DNA of 16,157 nucleotides from an uncultured Actinomycetes bacterium (lineage in GTDB: Bacteria > Actinomycetota > Actinomycetes > Nanopelagicales > Nanopelagicaceae). Position numbers and translations under genes: made by a program. The notes below the pieces were generated by a model. The model ran no database searches, had not been told where the DNA came from, and saw only the letters and a program-made list of their open reading frames with translations. Location: positions 1 through 16,157 of the forward strand of contig CAIXVA010000196.1 in the NCBI GenBank assembly GCA_903922745.1, given 5' to 3'. Shown here in pieces: positions 7,060-14,650 of the stretch; the stretch's first letter is position 1, and each line of letters begins with the position of its first letter.

Positions 7060-7635
7060 ATGTCAACCACTTTATTTACTGCCTGGGGCTACGAAGTCTC
7101 AATACTTGAATTCATAGCTGCAGTAACTTCATTTGTCGGGGTTTGGCTGGGCACAACAGGAAAAAGAATTACCTGGCCTTGGTGGGCACTTAGTAGTGCG
7201 CTTTACGGCGTTTTCTTTTATCAAGTAGATCTATTCGCATCGGCTGTTCTACAAATCGTTTTCATCATCGCAGCTGTTTATGGTTGGAAGGATTGGGCGC
7301 CAACTGGTGCGGTTCCTGGATCTTTGACTGCGCGCAATCGCCGCTACATCGCAATCGGAACATTCATTAGCGTTGCTTTGTTATCGCCACTCTTATCAAA
7401 CATCGGTGCAGCAGCTACTTGGTCAGATGCATTTTTGTTAATAGGAAGTCTGGTTGCACAAATCATGATGGTGTACGAAAAGTATGAGTCATGGATTGTG
7501 TGGCTGATCGTAGATCTTGCTGGAACAGTTCAGTATGCGATGCTTGGCTATTGGTTTACCGCTGTTTTATACGCGATGTTCACTTTGATTGCCGTAATCG
7601 GTTGGAAGCGTTGGCATGACTCTTTACGCAATTGA
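7060..7635 (+). CDS. pnuT: PnuC/PnuT-family vitamin transporter, probably thiamine
   Basis: Membrane protein of 191 residues with about seven hydrophobic segments. It matches the PnuC family: GVWLGTTGKRITWPWW near the N-terminus, VLQIVFIIAAVYGWKDW in the middle, and AQIMMVYEKYESWIVWLIVD ... YWFTAVLYAMFTLIAVIGWKRW at the end, with the paired Trp/Tyr residues that line the family's substrate site. Members take up nicotinamide riboside (PnuC), thiamine (PnuT) or riboflavin (PnuX) by facilitated diffusion. The TPP riboswitch in front points to thiamine or a thiamine precursor, so I use pnuT on context. I chose ATG 7060, five bases after AAGGAAG; an in-frame GTG at 7045 would lie in the riboswitch and use the Shine-Dalgarno as coding sequence. 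The 3' end overlaps the next gene by 20 bases. Confidence 0.85.
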   Translation: MSTTLFTAWGYEVSILEFIAAVTSFVGVWLGTTGKRITWPWWALSSALYGVFFYQVDLFASAVLQIVFIIAAVYGWKDWAPTGAVPGSLTARNRRYIAIGTFISVALLSPLLSNIGAAATWSDAFLLIGSLVAQIMMVYEKYESWIVWLIVDLAGTVQYAMLGYWFTAVLYAMFTLIAVIGWKRWHDSLRN

Positions 7636-8107
7636 TGGCCCAGCAGGTGCTGGCAAAACTACCTTTGCAACTAAGTTAGAAGCAGAGTTATCGGTAGATG
7701 GGACTGTCAAAGTCATTCACATGGATGACTTATACAACGGTTGGGAGAACGCTCTGAGTAACCCCCTTTCTGAAATCTTGGATCGAATATCTACTGCCCA
7801 TATTGCCGGCAAAGAGTTTGTGATCAAGATTTTTAATTGGCAGACCATGGCTTTTGATAGTGAAGAGAGAATTACCCCTACTGACTATTTGATTATTGAA
7901 GGAGTGGGCGCTGCCCAACAAATAGTGCGCGAAACCGGTGCAACAACGTATTGGTTAGATATCGAACCAGAGATCGGTTTGCAACGTGTATTAGATCGAG
8001 ATGGCGCGCATATCGAGGTTCAGATGCGTCAATGGCAAGTTGATCAAGATAAACACTTTGCTCGCGATGAAACCCGCGAAAATTGCGAGTTTAAACTCAC
8101 TTCATAA
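7616..8107 (+). CDS. Small P-loop kinase, uridine-kinase/NRK-like, of unknown substrate; candidate vitamin-trapping kinase
   Basis: Soluble protein of 163 residues. The Walker A loop GPAGAGKTT occupies residues 8-16. HMDDLYNGW (35-43) resembles the DD-(F/L)-Y substrate/catalytic motif of the uridine kinase and nicotinamide riboside kinase group. YLIIEGVGA is a Walker B-like strand ending in an acidic residue, and RVLDRDG ... MRQWQVDQDKHF could form the lid. It is shorter than true uridine kinases (about 200 or more residues), with a truncated C-terminal part. The ATG 7616 lies inside the last codons of pnuT (20-base overlap) behind GGAAG, so the two proteins are made together under the TPP riboswitch. 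PnuC-class carriers depend on phosphorylation of the imported vitamin; this gene is the natural candidate for that role, but no family I know assigns it to thiamine. A nucleoside or nicotinamide riboside kinase is the alternative. Confidence 0.8.
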   Translation: MTLYAIDGPAGAGKTTFATKLEAELSVDGTVKVIHMDDLYNGWENALSNPLSEILDRISTAHIAGKEFVIKIFNWQTMAFDSEERITPTDYLIIEGVGAAQQIVRETGATTYWLDIEPEIGLQRVLDRDGAHIEVQMRQWQVDQDKHFARDETRENCEFKLTS

Positions 8108-8114
8108 CCGTTTT

Positions 8115-8145
8115 GGGCGCGCCCTATGCACCTGTCTCAGGTGCA
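8115..8145. promoter_or_regulatory. Tandem palindromes in the pknL promoter region (operator or processed hairpin candidate)
   Basis: GGGCGCGCCC (8115-8124) is a perfect ten-base palindrome, and TGCACCTG-TCT-CAGGTGCA (8127-8145) is a perfect eight-base inverted repeat with a three-base spacer. Both lie in the 55-base gap between the P-loop kinase and pknL. The second sits where the -35 region of the candidate pknL promoter would be, about five bases upstream of the TAAAAT box. There is no following T-run, so a classical intrinsic terminator is unlikely; a dimeric-repressor site or a U-less terminator of the upstream operon are both possible. Confidence 0.5.
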
Positions 8146-8150
8146 CTCCA

Positions 8151-8156
8151 TAAAAT
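8151..8156 (+). promoter_or_regulatory. -10 box of a probable leaderless promoter for pknL
   Basis: TAAAAT fits TANNNT and ends six bases before the ATG at 8163, the spacing expected if transcription begins at the A of the start codon. No Shine-Dalgarno is present between the box and the ATG. No clear -35; an inverted repeat occupies that position. Confidence 0.55.
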
Positions 8157-8162
8157 CTGCAC

Positions 8163-10061
8163 ATGTCCGATCTGACCGGTGAGCTCATTGATGGGCGCTA
8201 CCAATTGCTGCGTCAGGTCGCTAATGGCGGAATGGCAACCATCTACGAAGCGCTAGATACCCGCCTCGATCGCAAAGTCGCTGTAAAAATCATGCACGCG
8301 CATTTGGCCCAAGATGAAGCATTTGTTTCTCGCTTTATTCGCGAAGCCAAAGCCGCAGCGGCACTTACTCACCCAAATATTGTTGCAGTCCAAGATCAAG
8401 GGTGGAATCAAAGCGGAGTACCCGCTGTATTTCTGGTTATGGAGTTGATTGAAGGTCATACCCTTCGTGAATATCTCAACGAACGTGGTCGCTTCGAGAT
8501 AAAAGATGCGATTAATTACATGACTCCAATCTTGTCAGCATTGGCAGCTGCCCATGATTTAGGAATCGTGCACAGAGATGTAAAGCCTGAAAACATTTTG
8601 ATTTCAAAAGACGGCCGTATCAAGATTGCTGATTTTGGTTTAGCTCGCGGAGAACTAATCGGCACCACGATGACCGCTGAGTCCAGCGTGATCTTGGGCA
8701 GTGTTTCCTACTTATCCCCCGAACAAGTTCAGCGCGGAATCGCTGATTCACGGAGTGATGTTTACGCAGCAGGAATCGTGGCATACGAAATGTTGACTGG
8801 AGAGAAACCTTTTAATGGTGACTCTCCGATTCAAATTGCCTACATGCATGTCAATGAAGAGATTCCCCACATTCGCAGCAAGCGCAAGGAACTTCCACAA
8901 TCACTAGATGACTTGATCGCAAGTGCAACAGCAAAAAATCCAGATGATCGCCCTCGGACTGCGGGCGAATTCTTGGAGCGATTACAGCAGATTCAAATTG
9001 AGCTTGATCCAAAGAAGAATCAATTGGAAATTGGCTTGGACTTGCCGGTTGAACCAATTCGCGAGAAAGCGCGCAAAAAGGTTAAAGAAGAACCGGTAAA
9101 AGAAGCAACAGTTGAGGTTAAAGAGAGTACTCGGGAAATAAAGCGTGAGGAAGAAAAGAAAAAGCGCGCTAGTAAGCGTGTTCGTAGAAACCGTAAGGTC
9201 GCGCTAATACTTGCCATTGCAATTGGAGTTGGCGGTTGGTGGACATTAGTTGGACCAGGATCACGTGTCGTTGTGCCTTCAACTATTGGAGGTACTTTTG
9301 ACGAAGCTGTTTCATCCTTTACTCCCCTAGGTTTGACGGCGGTCATTCTAGAAAACAGGTTTGATGAAGACATTGCAAAGGGAAAGATTATTGAATCTGT
9401 GCCACAAGGCGGCGGAAAAGTAGATGCTGGTGGCAGCGTTAAATTAATTATTTCAAAAGGGCCCGAGCGCTACACAATCCCATCAACAACTGGATTAACA
9501 CCAGAGGCTGCTCAAGTAGCAATCACTAAGTCTCCATTAACAATTGGAACGACCACGGAGGTTTTCAATTCTGATATTCCAAAGGGATTTGTTATTTCAT
9601 CAACCCCTACATCGGGCTCCTCAGTAAAGCGTGATTCAAAGGTTGATTTAATTGTCTCAAAGGGAATTGAGCAAATTGCACTTGCTTCTTACATCGGTAA
9701 GAGCGGTGAGCAAGCGCTCAATGAATTAACTGCTGCTGGCTTTAATGTTGAGCCAGGTTATGCATATAGCGAGACAACTCCAGAACTTGCTGTAGTTTCA
9801 CAAAACCCTGCAGGCGGTGCAACAGCAAATAAGGGCGGCAAGGTTTCAATCATTATTTCAAAGGGTCCTCGATATACCTATATTCCAAAAACAATCATCA
9901 CCATGGAAGCCGGTGCGGGTAAGGCAATGCTCGAATCCCTTGGATTAAAGGTGAAGGTTGTAACTATTGGAAATGCGAAGAAGAAAGTTGTTAAAAAAGT
10001 TTCACCTGCGGTAAACACTAAGGTTTTACGTGGAAGTTTGGTAACGATTACCGTAGGGTGA
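8163..10061 (+). CDS. pknL: PASTA-domain Ser/Thr protein kinase (PknB/PknL type)
   Basis: Transmembrane Hanks-type kinase, 632 residues. Kinase domain about 10-275: glycine loop VANGGMATIY (19-28), ATP lysine VAVK (Lys42), catalytic HRDVKPEN (137-144, an RD kinase), DFG (157-159), an activation loop rich in Thr/Ser (TTMTAESS, 168-175), then SYLSPEQ and DVYAAGIVAYEMLTGEKPF. A highly charged Lys/Glu/Arg linker runs from about 297 to 345, then one membrane helix (about 346-363). The outside part holds four PASTA repeats (about 370-434, 436-503, 504-570, 572-632), which in relatives sense peptidoglycan fragments or lipid II. The last repeat is less regular. The likely role is control of cell-wall synthesis and growth. 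I name it pknL from the neighbours (prenyl synthase upstream, class II DAHP synthase downstream, as recalled for M. tuberculosis); pknB by domain structure is the alternative. It is probably the first gene of pknL-nfo-DMT-ltaE. Confidence 0.93.
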   Translation: MSDLTGELIDGRYQLLRQVANGGMATIYEALDTRLDRKVAVKIMHAHLAQDEAFVSRFIREAKAAAALTHPNIVAVQDQGWNQSGVPAVFLVMELIEGHTLREYLNERGRFEIKDAINYMTPILSALAAAHDLGIVHRDVKPENILISKDGRIKIADFGLARGELIGTTMTAESSVILGSVSYLSPEQVQRGIADSRSDVYAAGIVAYEMLTGEKPFNGDSPIQIAYMHVNEEIPHIRSKRKELPQSLDDLIASATAKNPDDRPRTAGEFLERLQQIQIELDPKKNQLEIGLDLPVEPIREKARKKVKEEPVKEATVEVKESTREIKREEEKKKRASKRVRRNRKVALILAIAIGVGGWWTLVGPGSRVVVPSTIGGTFDEAVSSFTPLGLTAVILENRFDEDIAKGKIIESVPQGGGKVDAGGSVKLIISKGPERYTIPSTTGLTPEAAQVAITKSPLTIGTTTEVFNSDIPKGFVISSTPTSGSSVKRDSKVDLIVSKGIEQIALASYIGKSGEQALNELTAAGFNVEPGYAYSETTPELAVVSQNPAGGATANKGGKVSIIISKGPRYTYIPKTIITMEAGAGKAMLESLGLKVKVVTIGNAKKKVVKKVSPAVNTKVLRGSLVTITVG

Positions 10062-10065
10062 CCCA

Positions 10066-10929
10066 ATGCCTACGCCAATTAAAAAGCCCCGAATCGGTGC
10101 CCACACCCCTACGACTGGTGGAATGGCCAAACGATCAATTGCGTACGCACAAGAGATCGGTGCAGAAGCAATACAGGTATTTGCATCAAGTCCACGAACA
10201 TGGGCGATGCCGGAGGCTAAACCTGAACTAGATGAAGCTTTCAAGATTAAGGCAGCAGAATTAGATATTGAAACCTATGTTCACGCACCATTCTTAATTA
10301 ATTTAGGTTCACCAACAGAGGCAACGTACTTGAATTCGTTGGCATCAACTAAGTATTCGCTACAACGTGGTGCCGATATCGGAGCCCTTGGCGTGGTTAT
10401 TCATACAGGCTCTGCAGTTGATGTAAACCATGTTGAAAAGTCATGGAAGCAGATTCATGAAGGCATGATGCCCATTCTTAATGCTTTAGACGATGATGCT
10501 CCCTACCTTTTGCTTGAACCAACTGCTGGGCAAGGCCAATCACTAGTTAAGAAGCTAGATGACCTTGCAATGTATTTAAAAGCTCTTGAATATCACCCAA
10601 AGGTGGCAATCTGTCTAGACACTTGCCATGTGTTTGCCGCAGGTCATGACATTTCAGTTAAAGGTGGGATGACGGCAACGATTGATCTACTGGTTGAAAT
10701 TGCCGGCATCGAGCGATTCCAGTTGGTTCATGCAAATGACTCAATGGATGTGTGCGGAGCTCTTAAAGATCGTCACCAAAATATTGGAGAAGGCCACATC
10801 GGTGTTGATCCGTTTAAGGAACTTTTATCCCACCCTGCAGTAGTTAACGCACCCCTCATTCTTGAAACTCCTGGCATGGAAAAAGAGCATGGCAAAGAAG
10901 TTGCACTGCTGAAGGAATTGCGCGGCTAA
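10066..10929 (+). CDS. nfo: Endonuclease IV (deoxyribonuclease IV, AP endonuclease)
   Basis: Zinc-dependent TIM-barrel AP endonuclease of base excision repair, 287 residues, normal length. It cuts 5' to abasic sites. Seen: the N-terminal RIGAHTPTTGGM, VHAPFLINLGSP, VVIHTGS, LLLEPTAGQG (metal Glu), CLDTCHVFAAGHD (metal Asp and His), LVHANDSMD, DRHQNIGEGHIG (metal Asp and His) and LILETPG (metal Glu), together the complete three-metal site. The start ATG is four bases after the pknL stop with AGGGTGA just before it, so it is co-transcribed with pknL; the stop shares a base with the next gene's ATG. No functional link to the kinase is evident beyond co-expression. Confidence 0.95.
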   Translation: MPTPIKKPRIGAHTPTTGGMAKRSIAYAQEIGAEAIQVFASSPRTWAMPEAKPELDEAFKIKAAELDIETYVHAPFLINLGSPTEATYLNSLASTKYSLQRGADIGALGVVIHTGSAVDVNHVEKSWKQIHEGMMPILNALDDDAPYLLLEPTAGQGQSLVKKLDDLAMYLKALEYHPKVAICLDTCHVFAAGHDISVKGGMTATIDLLVEIAGIERFQLVHANDSMDVCGALKDRHQNIGEGHIGVDPFKELLSHPAVVNAPLILETPGMEKEHGKEVALLKELRG

Positions 10930-11792
10930 TGTCTGCTCGTCATCAATTGCAGTTAAGACTTGCTCCCTGGGCTTTGTTATCTGTTTCTGCTGCCTGGGGA
11001 TTCGCCTTCGTTGTTATGAAAGATGCCATCGAGCGTCAAACTGTCAACAATTTCTTATTCAGCAGATTCGTCTTAGCTGTAGTTGTGATGATTCTGATTC
11101 GCCCTCAGTGCATCATGTACTTCAATAAAGATCTACTTGTTAGAGCATCAACAGCAGGCTTATTTCTAGGTGCAGGTTATATTTTGCAAACCCTTGGCCT
11201 TGCACGAACCGGCGCAGCAATCACAGGATTTATTACTGGCTTATATGTTGTCTTCACTCCGTTAATTGCAGCCGTTGTTCTAAAAGCTCGCATAACTTTA
11301 ATCACCTGGGGCTGTGTTGCGGTTGCAACTCTTGGCTTAGCTCTACTTTCCCTGCAAGGTTGGTCAATTGGATTCGGCGAGATACTTGTTTTAGGTAGTG
11401 CATTTGCATTTGGTGCACACATCATTGCTCTTGGTAAATGGAGCAATGGGCGCGATGCCTATGCAATGACTGTTGTTCAGCTTGCAGTGTGTGCGGTACT
11501 GACCGGAATTGCATCAATCTTTGAAGGCGGCTATCAACTTCCACCTGATAACGGAGTCTGGGCAACGGTGATCTTTACTGCGGTGGCATGTACTGCGGTG
11601 GCCTTTGTAATTCAAACTTGGTCCCAGGCGCACATGAGTACAACAAAGGTTGCAGTGATTTTGACTATGGAAGTGGTCTTCGCAGCCTTATTTGCCATCG
11701 TCTTTGGTGGAGAAACCCTCACACTTCAAAAAGCTCTAGGTGGCGTACTAGTTGTTATAGCGATGTTTGTTATCGTCTTGAAAGAATCGTGA
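10929..11792 (+). CDS. DMT superfamily (EamA) membrane transporter
   Basis: Integral membrane protein of 287 residues with about ten hydrophobic segments forming the two EamA repeats. Seen: LLSVSAAWGFAFVVMKDAI, the typical start of EamA proteins, FLFSRFVLAVVVM, LQTLGLARTGAAITGFITGL and YVVFTPLIAAVVL in the first repeat, and VIQTWSQAHMSTTKVAVILT, EVVFAALFAIVFGGETLT and GGVLVVIAMFVIV in the second. Relatives export amino acids or other metabolites (RhtA, YdcZ groups), but substrate cannot be read from sequence. ATG 10929 overlaps the nfo TAA by one base, and a threonine aldolase gene follows after 11 bases, which makes an amino acid such as threonine a tempting but unproven substrate. Confidence 0.85.
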   Translation: MSARHQLQLRLAPWALLSVSAAWGFAFVVMKDAIERQTVNNFLFSRFVLAVVVMILIRPQCIMYFNKDLLVRASTAGLFLGAGYILQTLGLARTGAAITGFITGLYVVFTPLIAAVVLKARITLITWGCVAVATLGLALLSLQGWSIGFGEILVLGSAFAFGAHIIALGKWSNGRDAYAMTVVQLAVCAVLTGIASIFEGGYQLPPDNGVWATVIFTAVACTAVAFVIQTWSQAHMSTTKVAVILTMEVVFAALFAIVFGGETLTLQKALGGVLVVIAMFVIVLKES

Positions 11793-11803
11793 GAACATAA
11801 GCC

Positions 11804-12838
11804 ATGGCAATTGATCTTCGAAGCGACACCGTTACCCGCCCATCGACTGCAATGCGTGAAGCGATTGCACATGCACCCGTTGGCGATGATGTTTACAGTG
11901 ATGACCCAACAGTTAATTCACTAGAAGAGCGCGTAGCGGCCATGTTTGGCAAAGAGGCCGGTGTCTTCACACCAACTGGTTCCCTTGCTAACCAATTAGC
12001 AATCCGCATGTTGGTAGCACCTGGTGAAGAGCTAATTGCAGAGACAAACAGTCACATTGTGCGCGCCGAACTTGGCGCAGCTGCTGTGTTTAGTGGAATT
12101 ACCACGCGCACATTTCCTGCCAAGAACGGCCTACTCAAGGCAGCTGACGCACTTGAAATTGCTCGCCCAAATAGTGGTCCCTATTTGGTATCTACAACTG
12201 CAATCGCTGTGGAAAACACCCACAACTTTGGTGGCGGAACTGTTCAACCAATTACTGAAATTGCCGCACTTCGCAAAGGCGCAGATGAGATTGGAGTAGC
12301 ACTCCACCTAGATGGTGCTCGCATTTGGAACGCTCATGTTGCATCTGGTGTTTCATTTACTGAGTACGGAAAGTACTTCGACACTATTAGCGTTTGTTTG
12401 TCTAAGGGATTAGGCGCACCAGTTGGTTCAATCATGCTTTCTACCAAGGATCGTGTTGCAAAAGCTCGTGTGTGGCGCAAGCGCTACGGCGCTGGAATGC
12501 GCCAGATTGGTTTGCTGGCAGCAGGTGCTCACTACGCACTCGATAACAACATCGATCGCCTTGCCGAAGATCATCGCCGTGCCAAGGAAATTGCTGTTGC
12601 AATAGCCTCAGTTGATGCATCATTGATTGATCCAACAACTGTTCAAACAAACATTGTCGGGTTAGATCTCGCAGCACTTCCCATTACCGCTGCAGAGCTA
12701 GCTCAGCGTTGCCGCGATGCAGGATTATGGATTAGTGCACTTGGCCCAAAGTATGCGCGCCTTGTTACACATCTAGATTTTGATGATGCTCAGTGCGCAG
12801 AGGCAATTGAAATCTTAAAGAAAGCCCTCGTGGCTTAA
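11804..12838 (+). CDS. ltaE: Low-specificity L-threonine aldolase
   Basis: PLP enzyme of fold type I, 344 residues, splitting L-threonine or allo-threonine to glycine and acetaldehyde; cytosolic. Seen: the conserved N-terminus IDLRSDTVTRPS, GDDVYSDDP, FTPTGSLANQ, the PLP-stacking His84 (SHI), ENTHNFGGGTV, HLDGARIWNA with the PLP Asp170 and Arg173, and CLSKGLGAPVGS with the Schiff-base Lys201, then WRKRYGAGMRQ. It ends the pknL-nfo-DMT run, 11 bases after the transporter gene; there is no strong Shine-Dalgarno in that gap. The 3' end overlaps the convergent methyltransferase gene by 24 bases. It may serve as a glycine source or for threonine catabolism. Confidence 0.94.
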   Translation: MAIDLRSDTVTRPSTAMREAIAHAPVGDDVYSDDPTVNSLEERVAAMFGKEAGVFTPTGSLANQLAIRMLVAPGEELIAETNSHIVRAELGAAAVFSGITTRTFPAKNGLLKAADALEIARPNSGPYLVSTTAIAVENTHNFGGGTVQPITEIAALRKGADEIGVALHLDGARIWNAHVASGVSFTEYGKYFDTISVCLSKGLGAPVGSIMLSTKDRVAKARVWRKRYGAGMRQIGLLAAGAHYALDNNIDRLAEDHRRAKEIAVAIASVDASLIDPTTVQTNIVGLDLAALPITAAELAQRCRDAGLWISALGPKYARLVTHLDFDDAQCAEAIEILKKALVA

Positions 12839-12839
12839 G
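12814..12839. terminator. Inverted repeat holding both stop codons of the convergent ltaE and ogt genes (possible bidirectional terminator)
   Basis: CTTAA(AGAA)AGCC (12814-12826) can pair with GGCTTAAG (12832-12839) around a CTCGT loop, with a four-base bulge. The ltaE stop TAA (12836-12838) and the ogt stop (TTA, 12815-12817, read as TAA on the minus strand) lie in opposite arms. No strong T-run follows on either side, so termination function is only a suggestion. Confidence 0.3.
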
Positions 12840-13288
12840 AGCCATTGCTTCTTATCAACACCGTAGGCATAATTTCCTAACGCTCCCCCAGTTTTAACAA
12901 CCCGGTGGCAAGGAACAACAAGCATGATTGCATTGTTTGCACACGCACTTCCTGCTGCGCGAACCGCTGCAGGTGAGCCAGCTTTAGCTGCTAAATCTGA
13001 ATAAGAGAATGTCTTTCCTGGTGCAATCTTTCGCATTGCTTTCCAGGCTGCTTGAGAAAATGCAGCTCCTGGTTGTCTGACTTGAATACCATTGAGCGCA
13101 GTTAAATCACCATCAAAGTAATCACTGATCAGATCTGAAATAACTGGAATAGATTTAACGATTTTCACATCACGGCCTGCTTTAAAGGCTGAAACTGTTG
13201 AAAGATTTGCACCGATCAGAATCTGATCATCTGCCAAAAGATTGAGGGTGCCTACAGGGGTCTTGTGAGAAGTAATTAAAAGCGGCAC
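12815..13288 (-). CDS. ogt: Methylated-DNA--[protein]-cysteine S-methyltransferase
   Basis: Suicide repair protein of 157 residues that takes alkyl groups from O6-alkylguanine. Seen: the helix FSQAAWKAMRKIAPGKTFSY, the DNA-contact block AGSPAAVRAAGSACANNA, and the active site VVPCHRVV with acceptor Cys127, then GNYAYGVDKKQWLLSHE, equivalent to the usual GGYxxGxxRKxxLLxxE. Gly and Asn replace residues that are more often Gly-Gly, and Lys replaces the usual Arg. Length fits Ogt/MGMT without an Ada regulatory domain. The start is GTG 13288, nine bases after the DAHP synthase stop, so it is probably the last gene of pfk-aroG-ogt. Its tail overlaps ltaE by 24 bases. Confidence 0.92.
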   Translation of the reverse strand: MPLLITSHKTPVGTLNLLADDQILIGANLSTVSAFKAGRDVKIVKSIPVISDLISDYFDGDLTALNGIQVRQPGAAFSQAAWKAMRKIAPGKTFSYSDLAAKAGSPAAVRAAGSACANNAIMLVVPCHRVVKTGGALGNYAYGVDKKQWLLSHEGFL

Positions 13289-13297
13289 TGTCCAAAA

Positions 13298-14644
13298 TTA
13301 GCGATCGCGCAACATTTCAGCAACTAAGAATGCGAGTTCTAGAGATTGCGCATGGTTTAGACGAGGATCACAGGCTGTTTCATATCGTGAGGCTAAATCC
13401 TCATGTGAGATCTCTTCGCCGCCGCCAACACACTCAGTGACATCATCACCGGTTAGTTCGATGTGGACTCCGCCTGGATGTGTGCCTAAGGCCTTGTGAA
13501 CTTCAAAGAATCCCTTAACTTCATCCATAACATCATCAAAGCTACGGGTCTTATAGCCCGTTGGCGCTTCATATGTATTGCCGTGCATTGGATCGCATAC
13601 CCACAAAACCTTGGCGCCCGACTTTGTCACACCATCGACTAGTGCAGGCAAGATTTGGCGAATGTTTTTAGCACCCATGCGTGTAATAAAAGTAATACGA
13701 CCTGGCTCACGGTTTGGATCTAACTTGTCGATCAATGCAAGTGCATCTTCTACAGTGGACTTTGGTCCAAGCTTGATACCAATTGGATTGCGCACCTTTG
13801 ATGCAAAATCAACATGTGCGCCATCTAGCTGACGTGTGCGCTCACCGATCCAAATAAAGTGTCCTGAAACATCGTAGGCATCACCTGTGCGTGAATCAAT
13901 ACGAGTTAACGCCTTTTCATACTCCATGATGAGTGCTTCGTGGCTTGCAAAGAAATCTACTGATTTAAAACTTGCAGGATCAACACCGGCAGATTTCATG
14001 AATGCTAGAGCGCGACCAATTTCATTTGCCATTTGCTCGTACCGCTCGCCGACTTTGGAATCGCGAATAAATCCCTTGTTCCATTCATGAACTTGGCGAA
14101 GATCTGCAAAACCACCTTGGGTGAAAGCGCGCACCAAGTTAAGAGTTGCCGCAGAGGTGTTATAGACGCGCACTAAACGTTGTGGATCTGGTGTGCGTGA
14201 TTCCTCATTGAACTCAATGTCGTTGACGGCATCTCCGCGGTAGGCAGGAAGTGTTACATCACCACGAGTTTCAAAGTCATTAGAGCGAGGCTTTGCAAAC
14301 TGGCCAGCCATGCGACCAACCTTGATCACCGGCAAACTTGAGTAGTACTGAAGAACTGCTGCCATCTGCAAAATAGTTTTAATGCGATTGCGGATTGAAT
14401 CAGCAGTTGCTGCTGCAAATGTTTCTGCGCAATCTCCGCCTTGTAACCAAAAAGCTTTTCCTTCTGCAGCCAGGGCAATCCGAGCTTTTAAATCATCACA
14501 TTCACCAGCAAAGACAAGTGGTGGCAACGCTTTGAGTTGTGCCACCGCTGCTTTAACTGGTGCGCCCTCTGGTCCACCTGGCCAGGTTGGCTGCTGGGCA
14601 GCAACAAGGCCAGGAGTGAACAAAGAGTCTAAGTGTGTGCTCAT
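13298..14644 (-). CDS. aroG: 3-deoxy-7-phosphoheptulonate (DAHP) synthase, class II
   Basis: First enzyme of the shikimate pathway, joining PEP and erythrose-4-phosphate; 448 residues, the plant/actinobacterial class II type. Seen: FAGECDDLKARI, FWLQGGDCAETF with metal-binding Cys72, VIKVGRMAGQFAKPRS, GHFIWIGERTRQLDGAHVDF, GIKLGP, VWVCDPMHGNT, GGVHIELTGDDVTECVGG and CDPRLNHAQSLELAF. The N-terminus is a little shorter than that of the mycobacterial enzyme. It lies between phosphofructokinase (41-base gap) and ogt on the same strand. Upstream, on the minus strand, TACACT is followed by exactly six bases and the ATG, with no Shine-Dalgarno, so it may also have its own leaderless promoter. From memory the mycobacterial pknL locus also contains aroG nearby (Rv2178c). 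Confidence 0.95.
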   Translation of the reverse strand: MSTHLDSLFTPGLVAAQQPTWPGGPEGAPVKAAVAQLKALPPLVFAGECDDLKARIALAAEGKAFWLQGGDCAETFAAATADSIRNRIKTILQMAAVLQYYSSLPVIKVGRMAGQFAKPRSNDFETRGDVTLPAYRGDAVNDIEFNEESRTPDPQRLVRVYNTSAATLNLVRAFTQGGFADLRQVHEWNKGFIRDSKVGERYEQMANEIGRALAFMKSAGVDPASFKSVDFFASHEALIMEYEKALTRIDSRTGDAYDVSGHFIWIGERTRQLDGAHVDFASKVRNPIGIKLGPKSTVEDALALIDKLDPNREPGRITFITRMGAKNIRQILPALVDGVTKSGAKVLWVCDPMHGNTYEAPTGYKTRSFDDVMDEVKGFFEVHKALGTHPGGVHIELTGDDVTECVGGGEEISHEDLASRYETACDPRLNHAQSLELAFLVAEMLRDR

Positions 14645-14650
14645 TGGGAA

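Noticed and set aside
7060..7635. Nicotinamide riboside transporter PnuC
   Set aside because: Family cannot exclude it, but the THI-box directly in front points to thiamine; kept as an alternative only.
8127..8145. Intrinsic terminator for the pnuT-kinase operon
   Set aside because: The stem is good but no T-run follows, and it sits in the -35 zone of pknL; I list it as an operator candidate instead.
9020..9373. Minus-strand open frame of 117 codons opposite the pknL linker
   Set aside because: It arises from the Lys/Glu/Arg-rich linker read backwards (Ser/Phe/Leu-rich); no start signal or family.
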